From Ferruginibacter yonginensis (GTDB lineage: Bacteria; Bacteroidota; Bacteroidia; Chitinophagales; Chitinophagaceae): a stretch of 64,000 nt of DNA. Below the pieces are notes generated by a model. It worked only from the letters and a program-made list of their open reading frames with translations, did not search any database and was not told where the DNA came from. This document shows positions 1 to 7,217 of the stretch, one piece after another (the first letter of the stretch is position 1; the number at the start of each line of letters is the position of its first letter). Made by a program: the position numbers and the translations under genes. The DNA lies in the NCBI RefSeq assembly GCF_042651465.1, contig NZ_JBHSCZ010000001.1:992001-1056000 (forward strand). The letters run 5' to 3'.

Positions 1-123
1 AACAATATCCTTATCAAGATACTCTTTTATTTTACGCTCTTTACCACTTACCACACGAAGTACATACCACTTGTTTTCTTTCTCTACTTTTTCGCCGGTA
101 TTGGTAGTTATTAGTTCTTCCAT
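1..123 (-). CDS. nusG: NusG, N-terminal part (runs off the window)
   Basis: The first 41 codons of a minus-strand gene that continues beyond base 1. After a short acidic leader, the residues WYVLRVVSGKERKIKEYL match the first strand and helix of the NusG NGN domain, which binds the RNA polymerase clamp and promotes processive transcription. The KOW domain lies outside the window. It starts 7 bases after the secE stop, so the two genes are almost certainly one transcript. secE-nusG adjacency is the usual bacterial arrangement, with ribosomal protein genes expected next (not visible). Confidence 0.9.
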   Translation of the reverse strand, partial: MEELITTNTGEKVEKENKWYVLRVVSGKERKIKEYLDKDIV

Positions 124-130
124 GATGTAA

Positions 131-325
131 TTACTTGAATAAAGAATAAATAAATTTCATTGAACCATTTGCTACAAAATCCATCACACCAACTAAAAGT
201 GTAATAAATAAGGTAGCACCAAGTACAATCATGGTTGATTGTGTTAATTGTTCCCACTTAGGCCAACTAACTTTTTCGGTTAATTCAATGTAAGATTCTT
301 TTACAAAAACTGTGAATTTGTTCAT
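131..325 (-). CDS. secE: Preprotein translocase subunit SecE
   Basis: A 64-residue protein with an N-terminal amphipathic segment containing the SecE signature (ELTEKVSWPKWEQL) and a single membrane span at about residues 32-55. This is the short one-span form usual outside the enterobacteria. SecE clamps the two halves of SecY in the inner-membrane translocon. It sits between tRNA-Trp and nusG, the conserved Bacteroidota order. The ATG at 325 is the only start giving a complete family-length protein. Confidence 0.93.
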   Translation of the reverse strand: MNKFTVFVKESYIELTEKVSWPKWEQLTQSTMIVLGATLFITLLVGVMDFVANGSMKFIYSLFK

Positions 326-401
326 AAAAACAATTTACTAATGTTATAATGTGCTAAAGATCAACGCTCCGAATTATTTAGAAGAGTCTCACATTTGTTA
401 G

Positions 402-472
402 CACGGGCACTAGGATTCGAACCCAGATCAAAGGTTTTGGAGACCCGTATGCTACCGTTGCACCATGCCCGT
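402..472 (-). tRNA. tRNA-Trp (CCA anticodon)
   Basis: A 71-nt cloverleaf on the minus strand: acceptor ACGGGCA pairs with TGCCCGT, the T arm holds GGTTCGAATCC, and the anticodon loop is CTCCAAA with CCA. The 3' CCA is not encoded. It lies between tuf and secE, probably processed from the same transcript. Confidence 0.96.
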
Positions 473-492
473 AGAAGTATTTACTATAAAGT

Positions 493-573
493 ACAAAGTA
501 CTTAGATGCTAGATCTAAGTACTTTGTAAAGATATAAATACTATTTTATTTCTTTGTACTAAATACTTAGTAC
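493..573. repeat. Two adjacent palindromes between tuf and tRNA-Trp
   Basis: Bases 493-507 (ACAAAGTACTTAGAT) and 513-527 are perfect 15-bp inverted arms around a 5-nt loop. A second palindrome, GTACTAA-ATAC-TTAGTAC, lies at 556-573. Both share TACTTAG-type words. On the tuf transcript they would form two stable hairpins in the 3' spacer before tRNA-Trp. No T-tract follows the large one, so RNA processing or 3'-end protection is as likely as termination. Confidence 0.7.
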
Positions 574-579
574 GCAATA

Positions 580-1767
580 CTACTTGATAATTTCAGTAAC
601 CTGACCAGCACCTACTGTACGGCCACCTTCACGAATCGCAAATTTCAAACCTTTTTCCATTGCGATTGGTTGAATTAACTTAACTGTAAAGTTAGTGTTA
701 TCACCAGGCATGATCATTTCAGTACCTTCGTTCAAAGTTACTTCACCAGTTACATCCGTAGTACGGAAGTAAAACTGAGGACGGTATTTGTTGAAGAATG
801 GGGTGTGACGACCACCTTCTTCTTTGCTTAATACGTAAACCTCACCTTTAAATTCAGTATGCGGAGTAATAGAACCTGGCTTACAAAGTACCATACCACG
901 ACGGATTTGAGTTTTTTCAATACCACGTAATAATAAACCTGCGTTATCACCAGCCTCACCTTCGTCCAATAATTTTTTGAACATTTCAACACCTGTACAA
1001 GTAGTAGATAATGGTTTTTCCATTAAACCAACGATTTCAATTGGTTCACCTACTTTTACACGGCCTCTTTCAATACGACCAGTTGCAACCGTACCACGAC
1101 CAGTGATAGAGAATACATCCTCAACACTCATCAAGAAAGGTAAGTCAACTAAACGTGGAGGAACTGGAATGTAGCTATCAACAGCTTCCATCAACTCAGT
1201 AACTTTAGCTACCCATTGTGGATCACCTGCTAATGCACCTGTTGCAGAACCTTGGATGATTGGTGTGTTATCGCCATCAAAACCGTAAGAAGAAAGTAAT
1301 TCACGTACTTCCATTTCTACTAATTCTAATAATTCTGGGTCATCAACCAAATCAACTTTGTTCATGAATACAACAAGCTTAGGAACACCTACCTGGCGAG
1401 CCAATAAGATGTGTTCTTTAGTTTGTGGCATTGGACCATCAGTTGCAGCTACTACTAAGATAGCACCATCCATTTGTGCAGCACCAGTAATCATGTTCTT
1501 TACATAATCGGCGTGACCTGGACAATCTACGTGAGCGTAGTGACGAGAGTCAGTTTGATATTCTACGTGAGCAGTATTGATCGTGATACCTCTTTCTTTT
1601 TCCTCTGGAGCACCATCGATATCATCGTAATTTTTCTTTTCCGCTAAACCTCTTTTTGACAAAACATCGGTTATAGCGGCTGTTAGGGTTGTTTTACCAT
1701 GATCCACGTGACCGATAGTACCAACGTTAAGATGGGGTTTATCCCTCTTGAATGATTCTTTTGCCAT
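580..1767 (-). CDS. tuf: Elongation factor Tu
   Basis: A 395-residue EF-Tu, full family length. The G domain shows GHVDHGKTTLT (P loop, about residues 19-29), DCPGH (G3) and NKVD (G4), followed by the two beta-barrel domains and the usual C-terminal GGRTVGAGQVTEI. It delivers aminoacyl-tRNA to the ribosome as a GTP complex in the cytoplasm. It is preceded by four tRNA genes and followed by tRNA-Trp, secE and nusG, and is probably read from the promoter upstream of tRNA-Thr(TGT). Codon use is strongly biased and its GC content is higher than its neighbours, as expected for a highly expressed gene. Confidence 0.99.
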   Translation of the reverse strand: MAKESFKRDKPHLNVGTIGHVDHGKTTLTAAITDVLSKRGLAEKKNYDDIDGAPEEKERGITINTAHVEYQTDSRHYAHVDCPGHADYVKNMITGAAQMDGAILVVAATDGPMPQTKEHILLARQVGVPKLVVFMNKVDLVDDPELLELVEMEVRELLSSYGFDGDNTPIIQGSATGALAGDPQWVAKVTELMEAVDSYIPVPPRLVDLPFLMSVEDVFSITGRGTVATGRIERGRVKVGEPIEIVGLMEKPLSTTCTGVEMFKKLLDEGEAGDNAGLLLRGIEKTQIRRGMVLCKPGSITPHTEFKGEVYVLSKEEGGRHTPFFNKYRPQFYFRTTDVTGEVTLNEGTEMIMPGDNTNFTVKLIQPIAMEKGLKFAIREGGRTVGAGQVTEIIK

Positions 1768-1867
1768 TGTTTTTATTTTATTATTTGTTTTGAAAATTGG
1801 TTCTTGCTTAACGTCGTAGAACTACCGACTTTTATTTTTAAACGCTTACGCATTTGTTTTTTTATTG

Positions 1868-1939
1868 AGCCATCAATGAGAATCGAACTCATGACCCCTT
1901 CCCTACCAAGGAAGTGCTCTACCCCTGAGCTACGACGGC
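1868..1939 (-). tRNA. tRNA-Thr (GGT anticodon)
   Basis: A 72-nt cloverleaf: acceptor GCCGTCG pairs with TGATGGC with two G-U pairs, the D arm is AGCTCAGGGGTAGAGC, the anticodon stem CTTCC/GGAAG encloses TTGGTAG (anticodon GGT), and the T loop is GTTCGATTC. It is the last tRNA before tuf in the cluster. Confidence 0.95.
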
Positions 1940-2004
1940 TAGTCAGCTTTCAGGAAGTAATTAACAGCTTTTATAATTGCTGCAAATTACCCTGCTGAGC
2001 AATG

Positions 2005-2077
2005 AGCGGAAGACCGGGCTCGAACCGGCCACCTGAAGCTTGGAAGGCTACCGCTCTACCAAATGAGCTACTTCCGC
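2005..2077 (-). tRNA. tRNA-Gly (TCC anticodon)
   Basis: A 73-nt cloverleaf: acceptor GCGGAAG pairs with CTTCCGC, the D arm is AGCTCATTTGGTAGAGC, the anticodon loop CTTCCAA gives TCC, and the T arm is CCGGTTCGAGCCCGG. The anticodon stem has one T-T mismatch. Third tRNA of the cluster upstream of tuf. Confidence 0.95.
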
Positions 2078-2196
2078 TGGTATTAATTTTAAAGAACTAA
2101 CCCAAACAAAAACACAAGATTTTTATTTAGGTATAAATTTGTTTTAACAAAAACATTATTAAGTAGCGCAATACAAAGTAGTTGCTTTACTTGAAG

Positions 2197-2279
<83 letters not shown>

Positions 2280-2330
2280 AAATTAACTCCAAAAAAAAGG
2301 TACAGGTTAACCTGTACACTTCTTTTATTG

Positions 2331-2406
<76 letters not shown>

Positions 2407-2465
2407 TTAATCAAAAGAACTTCTCAAAAAGAAGGATTAATTATGTACCCTTATTTTTCGGAAGG

Positions 2466-2495
2466 CAAAGGTAGGCGTTTTTTTTTAACAGACAA
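2466..2495 (-). promoter_or_regulatory. Bacteroidota-type promoter of the tRNA-tuf operon
   Basis: Read on the minus strand there is TTG (2495-2493), a 19-nt spacer, then TACCTTTG (2473-2466), an exact match to the -33 TTG / -7 TAnnTTTG consensus with ideal spacing. The hpf terminator ends just upstream, so this promoter would start a separate transcript covering tRNA-Thr, Tyr, Gly, Thr, tuf and probably onward. Confidence 0.8.
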
Positions 2496-2554
2496 ATTTT
2501 GATTGATTTTTTTTAAAAAAAATATTAAAAAAAAATAGTCATTTTTTTAAAAGT

Positions 2555-2581
2555 AAAAGCCCGCTTGAATTGCGGGCTTTT
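2555..2581 (-). terminator. Rho-independent terminator after hpf
   Basis: Stem AAAAGCCCGC (2555-2564) pairs with GCGGGCTTTT (2572-2581). On the minus strand it is followed by long T-rich runs. It lies 13 nt past the hpf stop and separates hpf from the tRNA-tuf transcript. Confidence 0.85.
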
Positions 2582-2594
2582 ATAATTTTTATTT

Positions 2595-2894
2595 TTATGC
2601 TGCTAATTTTTCTTTTTTTCTTTTTATCTGATTAATGACAGCATCTAAAGCACTATCAAAACTTTCTTCGAATGATTTTGAAGAATGCTTTACAAAAAAT
2701 TCATGGCCAGGAATTAACACCCTTATTTCGGCAATTTTATCTTTTATGTTATGTACTACGTTATCGAGTTTTAAAAATACATCTACTTTGGTTATTCTAT
2801 CATGGAATTGTGCAATTTTTGAACTTTTTCCTTCTACATGTGCGATCAATTTTGAATCGGCATCAAAGTGTACTGTTTGAATATTTACGTTCAT
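2595..2894 (-). CDS. hpf: Ribosome hibernation promoting factor, short form
   Basis: A 99-residue protein of the HPF/RaiA (S30AE) family: an N-terminal NVNIQTVHFDAD strand, a long helix region with RITKVDVFLKLD, and a basic C-terminal tail ending in KRKKEKLAA. The family binds the 30S decoding site in stationary phase and inactivates ribosomes. It lacks the extra C-terminal dimerisation domain of long HPF, so it is the short type. It lies between xerC and the tRNA-tuf cluster, the conserved phylum order, and has its own terminator. The ATG at 2894 is the only plausible start. Confidence 0.88.
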   Translation of the reverse strand: MNVNIQTVHFDADSKLIAHVEGKSSKIAQFHDRITKVDVFLKLDNVVHNIKDKIAEIRVLIPGHEFFVKHSSKSFEESFDSALDAVINQIKRKKEKLAA

Positions 2895-3022
2895 AACCTT
2901 TGTTTAAAAGAGTGAATAAAAATAATTAAGTAACAATTACATCATAGGCAAATAACAATTTATTTATAATTACAAGTTAACAAATTGGCTTTACAAAATC
3001 AAATATTTATATAACAATTTAA

Positions 3023-3925
3023 CTATGCTTTTGGATGTGCTTTATTGAACACATCTTTCAACTTTTCAATACTATTATGGGTATAAATTTGTGTGGCTGC
3101 TAAACTACTATGCCCCAATAATTCTTTCACTGCATTTAAATCAGCCCCATTGTTCATTAAATGCGTAGCAAAACTATGCCGCAGTACGTGAGGGCTTTTT
3201 TTATTAATAGTAGTTACTAACGACAAATATTTTTTTACAACATTATATACCTCTTTAGGATCAATTTTTGTGCCCTTTTGTGAAACGATTAAATATGGGT
3301 TTTCAGTATTACCAAATAACTTTTTCTTTTCACCAATATACTTTTTAATTAATGTAACAATGGCTGAACTAATGGGCACAATCCTTTCTTTATTGCCTTT
3401 ACCTAATAATTTTATGGCAGCATTGCTAAAATCAACACTATAATCATATAAACTTATAAGCTCTGCCTTACGCATACCTGTATTATATAACAGCGCAATG
3501 ATTAACTGTTCTGTTAATCCTTTAAAACCTTCTGAATAGCCATCTGTTTCAGTGAGTGTTTTCATAGCCAATTCATCAACAAATTGTGGTAACCTTTTAG
3601 GAACTTTTGGGCCAATAATGGTAGCAACTGGATTTACCTGAACCACCTCTTTTTTTAATAAAAATTTAAAATACGAACGAAGTGCAGCAATTTTTCTATT
3701 GATTGTTTTTGATGTAATACCAGCTTCTTTCAAATGCGCCAACCATGTACGGATGTAAGCTGTTTTAATTTGTGCAACAGTTGTTTGTGGATATTGGTTG
3801 GCAATAAACTGATGAAACGCCGTTAAATCATTTTGATATGATGTGATCGTATGTGAACTATACCGCTTTTGATACTGTAGAAAATCTAAAAATTGTTGTT
3901 GGTATGTTGAGTGAGATATGGACAT
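3023..3925 (-). CDS. xerC: Tyrosine recombinase XerC/XerD type
   Basis: A 300-residue site-specific recombinase. The N-terminal SAM-like core-binding domain spans about residues 5-85 (QQQFLDFLQYQKRYSSHT). The catalytic domain has the first Arg in TGMRKAEL, the HVLRHSFATHL box with His and the second Arg, GHSS, and a C-terminal IYTH tyrosine. Length and position (between rpsU and hpf) fit the chromosomal dimer-resolution recombinase of Bacteroidota rather than a phage integrase. I chose the ATG at 3925. An upstream TTG in frame at 3958 would begin inside the rpsU terminator hairpin. Confidence 0.9.
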   Translation of the reverse strand: MSISHSTYQQQFLDFLQYQKRYSSHTITSYQNDLTAFHQFIANQYPQTTVAQIKTAYIRTWLAHLKEAGITSKTINRKIAALRSYFKFLLKKEVVQVNPVATIIGPKVPKRLPQFVDELAMKTLTETDGYSEGFKGLTEQLIIALLYNTGMRKAELISLYDYSVDFSNAAIKLLGKGNKERIVPISSAIVTLIKKYIGEKKKLFGNTENPYLIVSQKGTKIDPKEVYNVVKKYLSLVTTINKKSPHVLRHSFATHLMNNGADLNAVKELLGHSSLAATQIYTHNSIEKLKDVFNKAHPKA

Positions 3926-3974
3926 AAAAAAACTGATGATTAAAGTTAGTGAAACCAATCATCAGTTTTAAAAA
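3926..3974 (-). terminator. Terminator of rpsU abutting the xerC start codon
   Basis: Stem AAACTGATGATT pairs with AATCATCAGTTT around a roughly 17-nt loop. On the minus strand it ends in seven T residues directly followed by the xerC ATG. It should end the rpsU transcript. Leaky read-through would give xerC a leader that is mostly hairpin. Confidence 0.7.
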
Positions 3975-3992
3975 ATATATGTACAAAATAAA

Positions 3993-4187
3993 TTAATCGA
4001 ATTTACCTGCAGCTAATTGTTGCTTGTAGATAGCTTTAAGCACTTTAGTACGGTGACGAACAGATGGCTTAGTAAAAGCTTGCCTATCCCTTAATTGTAA
4101 AAGTGTACGACTTTTTTCAAATTTCTTTTTGTACTTTTTTAGCGCCTTGTCTATGTTTTCGCAATCTTTAGAATCTATTATTAACAT
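3993..4187 (-). CDS. rpsU: Ribosomal protein bS21
   Basis: A 64-residue basic protein with the bS21 pattern: short acidic N-terminus, ENIDKALKKYKKKFEKS helix, then RDRQAFTKPSVRHRTKVLKAIY. bS21 binds the 30S platform near the anti-Shine-Dalgarno region, and in Bacteroidota it helps sequester that tail. It is monocistronic by appearance: a TATCTTTG -7 element lies 34 nt upstream and a hairpin terminator follows. Confidence 0.95.
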   Translation of the reverse strand: MLIIDSKDCENIDKALKKYKKKFEKSRTLLQLRDRQAFTKPSVRHRTKVLKAIYKQQLAAGKFD

Positions 4188-4220
4188 TGTATTATACCCC
4201 CTTTTGGTGAATTAGGATTG

Positions 4221-4228
4221 CAAAGATA
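4221..4228 (-). promoter_or_regulatory. -7 element of the rpsU promoter
   Basis: TATCTTTG on the minus strand matches TAnnTTTG and sits 33 nt before the rpsU ATG. I see no clear TTG at -33, so support is from the -7 element alone. The ribE start lies 53 nt away on the other strand. Confidence 0.5.
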
Positions 4229-4280
4229 AAAGAAATATTTAAAAAAAGAAATTTTATGAACTATTTCCGAAATTTACACC

Positions 4281-4868
4281 ATGTTTACAGGAATTATTGA
4301 ACAATTAGGTACTATAACTGCTATAGAAAATAAAGACACCAACGTTACGCTAACAGTAAAAACGCCCATTACACATGAGCTAAAAGTTGACCAAAGTGTT
4401 AGCCATAGTGGGGTTTGCCTTACAGTTGAAAGTATTAGTGATGATACGTATACAGTAACTGCCATAGCAGAAACGTTACTTAAAACCAATATTAGCCAAT
4501 GGAAAGTAGGTACAGTAGTAAATATTGAAAGATGCTTACGTTTTGATGGTAGGTTAGATGGCCATATTGTGCAAGGCCATGTTGATACTGTTGGTAAATG
4601 CACCGGCTACACAGCTAAAAATGGTAGTTGGGAGTATGTAATTACTATAGATGAAAAATTTGCACCACTTATTATTGAAAAAGGTTCAATTTCGTTAAAC
4701 GGTATTAGTTTAACCATATTTAATGTTACAAAAAATAGCTTTACAGTAGCCATTATACCATTTACATATGAGCATACTAATATGCACCAACTACAATTAA
4801 ACGACCAGGTAAATATAGAGTTTGATATGATTGGGAAGTATGTAAATAGAATGAATAGTTTAAAGTAA
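4281..4868 (+). CDS. ribE: Riboflavin synthase, alpha subunit type
   Basis: A 195-residue protein built from two tandem lumazine-binding beta-barrels. Each begins with a typical motif: MFTGIIEQLG at residue 1, and GHIVQGHVDT near residue 95. GVCLTVE and GISLTIF are the matching loops in the two repeats. The enzyme dismutates two 6,7-dimethyl-8-ribityllumazine molecules to riboflavin in the cytosol. Length is normal. Divergent from rpsU with a 93-nt gap. No other rib gene is nearby. Confidence 0.95.
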   Translation: MFTGIIEQLGTITAIENKDTNVTLTVKTPITHELKVDQSVSHSGVCLTVESISDDTYTVTAIAETLLKTNISQWKVGTVVNIERCLRFDGRLDGHIVQGHVDTVGKCTGYTAKNGSWEYVITIDEKFAPLIIEKGSISLNGISLTIFNVTKNSFTVAIIPFTYEHTNMHQLQLNDQVNIEFDMIGKYVNRMNSLK

Positions 4869-4961
4869 CAAGTTTTAACAACGTTGTATATTTAAAGTAA
4901 ATTAAGATACATTCATTTACATATTTTACCATAATTACAGATTTTAATCATTATCATCATT

Positions 4962-6092
4962 ATGATTTCTAAAGCTGCATTACAAACTCAAAATTCTCGA
5001 AATGTTTGTTTAGATGGATTAAGAGGTATTGCAATATTAATGGTGATATTGTTTCACTATTTTACAGGATTTTATGTATTTGATTTCGGTTGGAGTGGAG
5101 TAGATCTTTTTTTTATATTATCTGGCTACCTATTAAGCGGTAGAATCATTCCTTTTTTAGATGACAAAAAAATAATTTGGAAATTTTATTTAAACCGTAT
5201 TTTAAGAATTATTCCACTTTACTTTTCGTTTCTTATAGTATTTTATTTAGCCTATTACTTTTTAGCATCAAATGAAACACAAAATTTTAGTGAGCAATTA
5301 AACCGCCCAGTTGCATTTTTTGGGTTTGTGTGCAATTGGTTGTTTATTTTGTTTTTTAATCCTTCACAACATCAATTATCACACCTATGGTCGTTGGCTG
5401 TAGAGGAACAATTTTATTTATTGTTTCCTATATATGTACTCATAATAAAACATCAAAAAAAGCTTTTACAATGCACAATATTAGCTATTGCCCTTATTGC
5501 GGTGAGTAGATGTTTACACATGATGATATATAGCGAAATGAATGTTTTGAAAATTTATTGGAACAGCTTTTACAGAATGGATAGTTTTTTATTTGGTGTG
5601 TTGATTTACTTACTAAATAATATTGGGTTCTTCAACAAATTTTATAAAAGCATTCCCTACATTTTAATAATTACTACAATTGCAATTCTGGTTGGGGGAT
5701 TTTATGAAAATACTTTTAGAGTAAACTATTTTTTTGTAACAATAGGCTTTACATTAAATGCAATTGTTTATGGGTGTATGCTAATTTTTACTTTAAATGA
5801 AAACAATAATTTCCTTAAAAGAATCATGGCAAATAAGTTGTTGGTATTTTTTGGAAAAATATCATTTGGCTTATATATTTTTCATTGGCCAATTTATTTA
5901 ACGATGTTTTCTGCTACCAACTTATTTGCAAAGAAGTTAGGTTTTAATTTAAGTACACAACATATTCAATTACTCAATATTATGTTCAGTTTTTTAAGTG
6001 TTACGATTATAAGTTTTTTAAGCTTTAAATACTATGAAAGTATATTTTTAAAATGGAAACAAAAACCAGTAACTAAGCCACTCTTAAGCTAA
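4962..6092 (+). CDS. Acyltransferase family 3 membrane protein
   Basis: A 376-residue integral membrane protein with about ten hydrophobic spans. The start carries the family signature: LDGLRGIAILMVILFHY with the catalytic-type His, then GWSGVDLFFILSGYLL. SLAVEEQFYLLFP further on is also characteristic of the OafA/NodX-like group. Such enzymes O-acylate sugars of lipopolysaccharide, capsule or small molecules, and the substrate cannot be read from sequence. The 3' end overlaps the convergent gene by 9 bp. The gene and its neighbour are visibly more AT-rich than ribE or hscA, which suggests an accessory module. Confidence 0.88.
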   Translation: MISKAALQTQNSRNVCLDGLRGIAILMVILFHYFTGFYVFDFGWSGVDLFFILSGYLLSGRIIPFLDDKKIIWKFYLNRILRIIPLYFSFLIVFYLAYYFLASNETQNFSEQLNRPVAFFGFVCNWLFILFFNPSQHQLSHLWSLAVEEQFYLLFPIYVLIIKHQKKLLQCTILAIALIAVSRCLHMMIYSEMNVLKIYWNSFYRMDSFLFGVLIYLLNNIGFFNKFYKSIPYILIITTIAILVGGFYENTFRVNYFFVTIGFTLNAIVYGCMLIFTLNENNNFLKRIMANKLLVFFGKISFGLYIFHWPIYLTMFSATNLFAKKLGFNLSTQHIQLLNIMFSFLSVTIISFLSFKYYESIFLKWKQKPVTKPLLS

Positions 6093-7217
6093 TTTTTTAC
6101 ATCGCAAAAAATTGATCCCGAAACCAGCTAACACAATTATAAAAGGAAAAATAGGAGCAATAAATCTGTTAGACCAATCATCACAAGTAATAAAAATACT
6201 CAATGCTGTAAAAAATAACATTGAAATACAGCAAACTTTTATGAGTAGTAGTTCTTTTTTTTTGTAAAAGAAAATACCAATGATTGCAAAAGGATAAAAC
6301 AACCAATTTATAGCAAGAAAAATGTTATTTTTCAAACTATAGTAGGGTCTTACTAAACCAAAAAACAATTGCAATTTTTTAATACCAACTTTTAAAAAAT
6401 TTATAACACCAATATCATTTTTTACAACATTAAAAGCGCCCATTAAACCAACTCTATTATATTGACTATAACTAGCAGTAATATTTTTTTGTGGTACCAT
6501 ACATATTACTTCCATACGTTTTAATGAATCGGGGTTAATAAAATAACGTACTGGAGAGTTTAAAAGTGCTATGCAAATAATAAGCCCTGCTAATATTAAT
6601 ATTCGCAACAATTTATGTTGCTTGCTTATGTAACAATAAATTAAAAAAGTGGTAAAAACAGCAAGTAAAAACAAAATACCTACTGGCCTTGTAGTAATTA
6701 TTGCAATGGTAAGCAGTATGAAAAAGAATACATTTTTGAAAGAAAAATCATCTACTAACTTCATAAAAACACAAAACCCAATTACTACAAAACTTGTATA
6801 AACTCCCTCTGAGTAAATAAAGAAAAGCCATTTTTGAATAGGATAACAAAATAAATAACAAGTGAAAATTAGTAGTGCCAAAAAATGATTATTGGCTTTA
6901 CGCAATATAAGCTTGTACAAACAATACGCCGCCACGTATGCAAGCAAAATTTGTATAATTACTACTGCCCATAAACTAATTTTTAATTTTATAAAAAAAG
7001 CAAGCAATATAGAGTAAGTGATGAAAAAATAGCTGAATTCTCCATAGTTTAATCCTTTGTTTTCTGCAATACTTTTTCCATCAAGTAAATATTTAAATGC
7101 TTCTCCATCATCGTTTATACCATAATAAAAAAGTATAGTAAAAGCAATTACATAGTACACAATTGATACAATGGTAAATTGTTTATTTTTAAAAGAGTAT
7201 AATAATGAGTGCATCAT
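6084..7217 (-). CDS. Polytopic membrane protein, GT-C glycosyltransferase-like
   Basis: A 377-residue protein with about 10-11 membrane spans. I do not recognise a precise family. GT-C-like traits are an acidic first extracytoplasmic loop (NDDGEAFKYL, about residues 34-43), a later loop with YSEGVY, and a TRPVG turn before a span, as in lipid-linked-sugar transferases. This is inference. Its ATG overlaps the hscA stop (ATGA), so it is translationally coupled to the chaperone gene although the functions look unrelated. A second ATG lies directly after the first. The 3' end overlaps the convergent acyltransferase gene. Confidence 0.72.
   Translation of the reverse strand: MMHSLLYSFKNKQFTIVSIVYYVIAFTILFYYGINDDGEAFKYLLDGKSIAENKGLNYGEFSYFFITYSILLAFFIKLKISLWAVVIIQILLAYVAAYCLYKLILRKANNHFLALLIFTCYLFCYPIQKWLFFIYSEGVYTSFVVIGFCVFMKLVDDFSFKNVFFFILLTIAIITTRPVGILFLLAVFTTFLIYCYISKQHKLLRILILAGLIICIALLNSPVRYFINPDSLKRMEVICMVPQKNITASYSQYNRVGLMGAFNVVKNDIGVINFLKVGIKKLQLFFGLVRPYYSLKNNIFLAINWLFYPFAIIGIFFYKKKELLLIKVCCISMLFFTALSIFITCDDWSNRFIAPIFPFIIVLAGFGINFLRCKKLA

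Noticed and set aside
1804..1998. Open frame of 64 codons on the plus strand
   Set aside because: It runs through tRNA-Thr(GGT) on the other strand and resembles no protein.
3023..3925. Phage or integron integrase
   Set aside because: The recombinase sits in the conserved rpsU-xerC-hpf order, with no att repeats or phage genes, so chromosomal XerC/D is the better reading.
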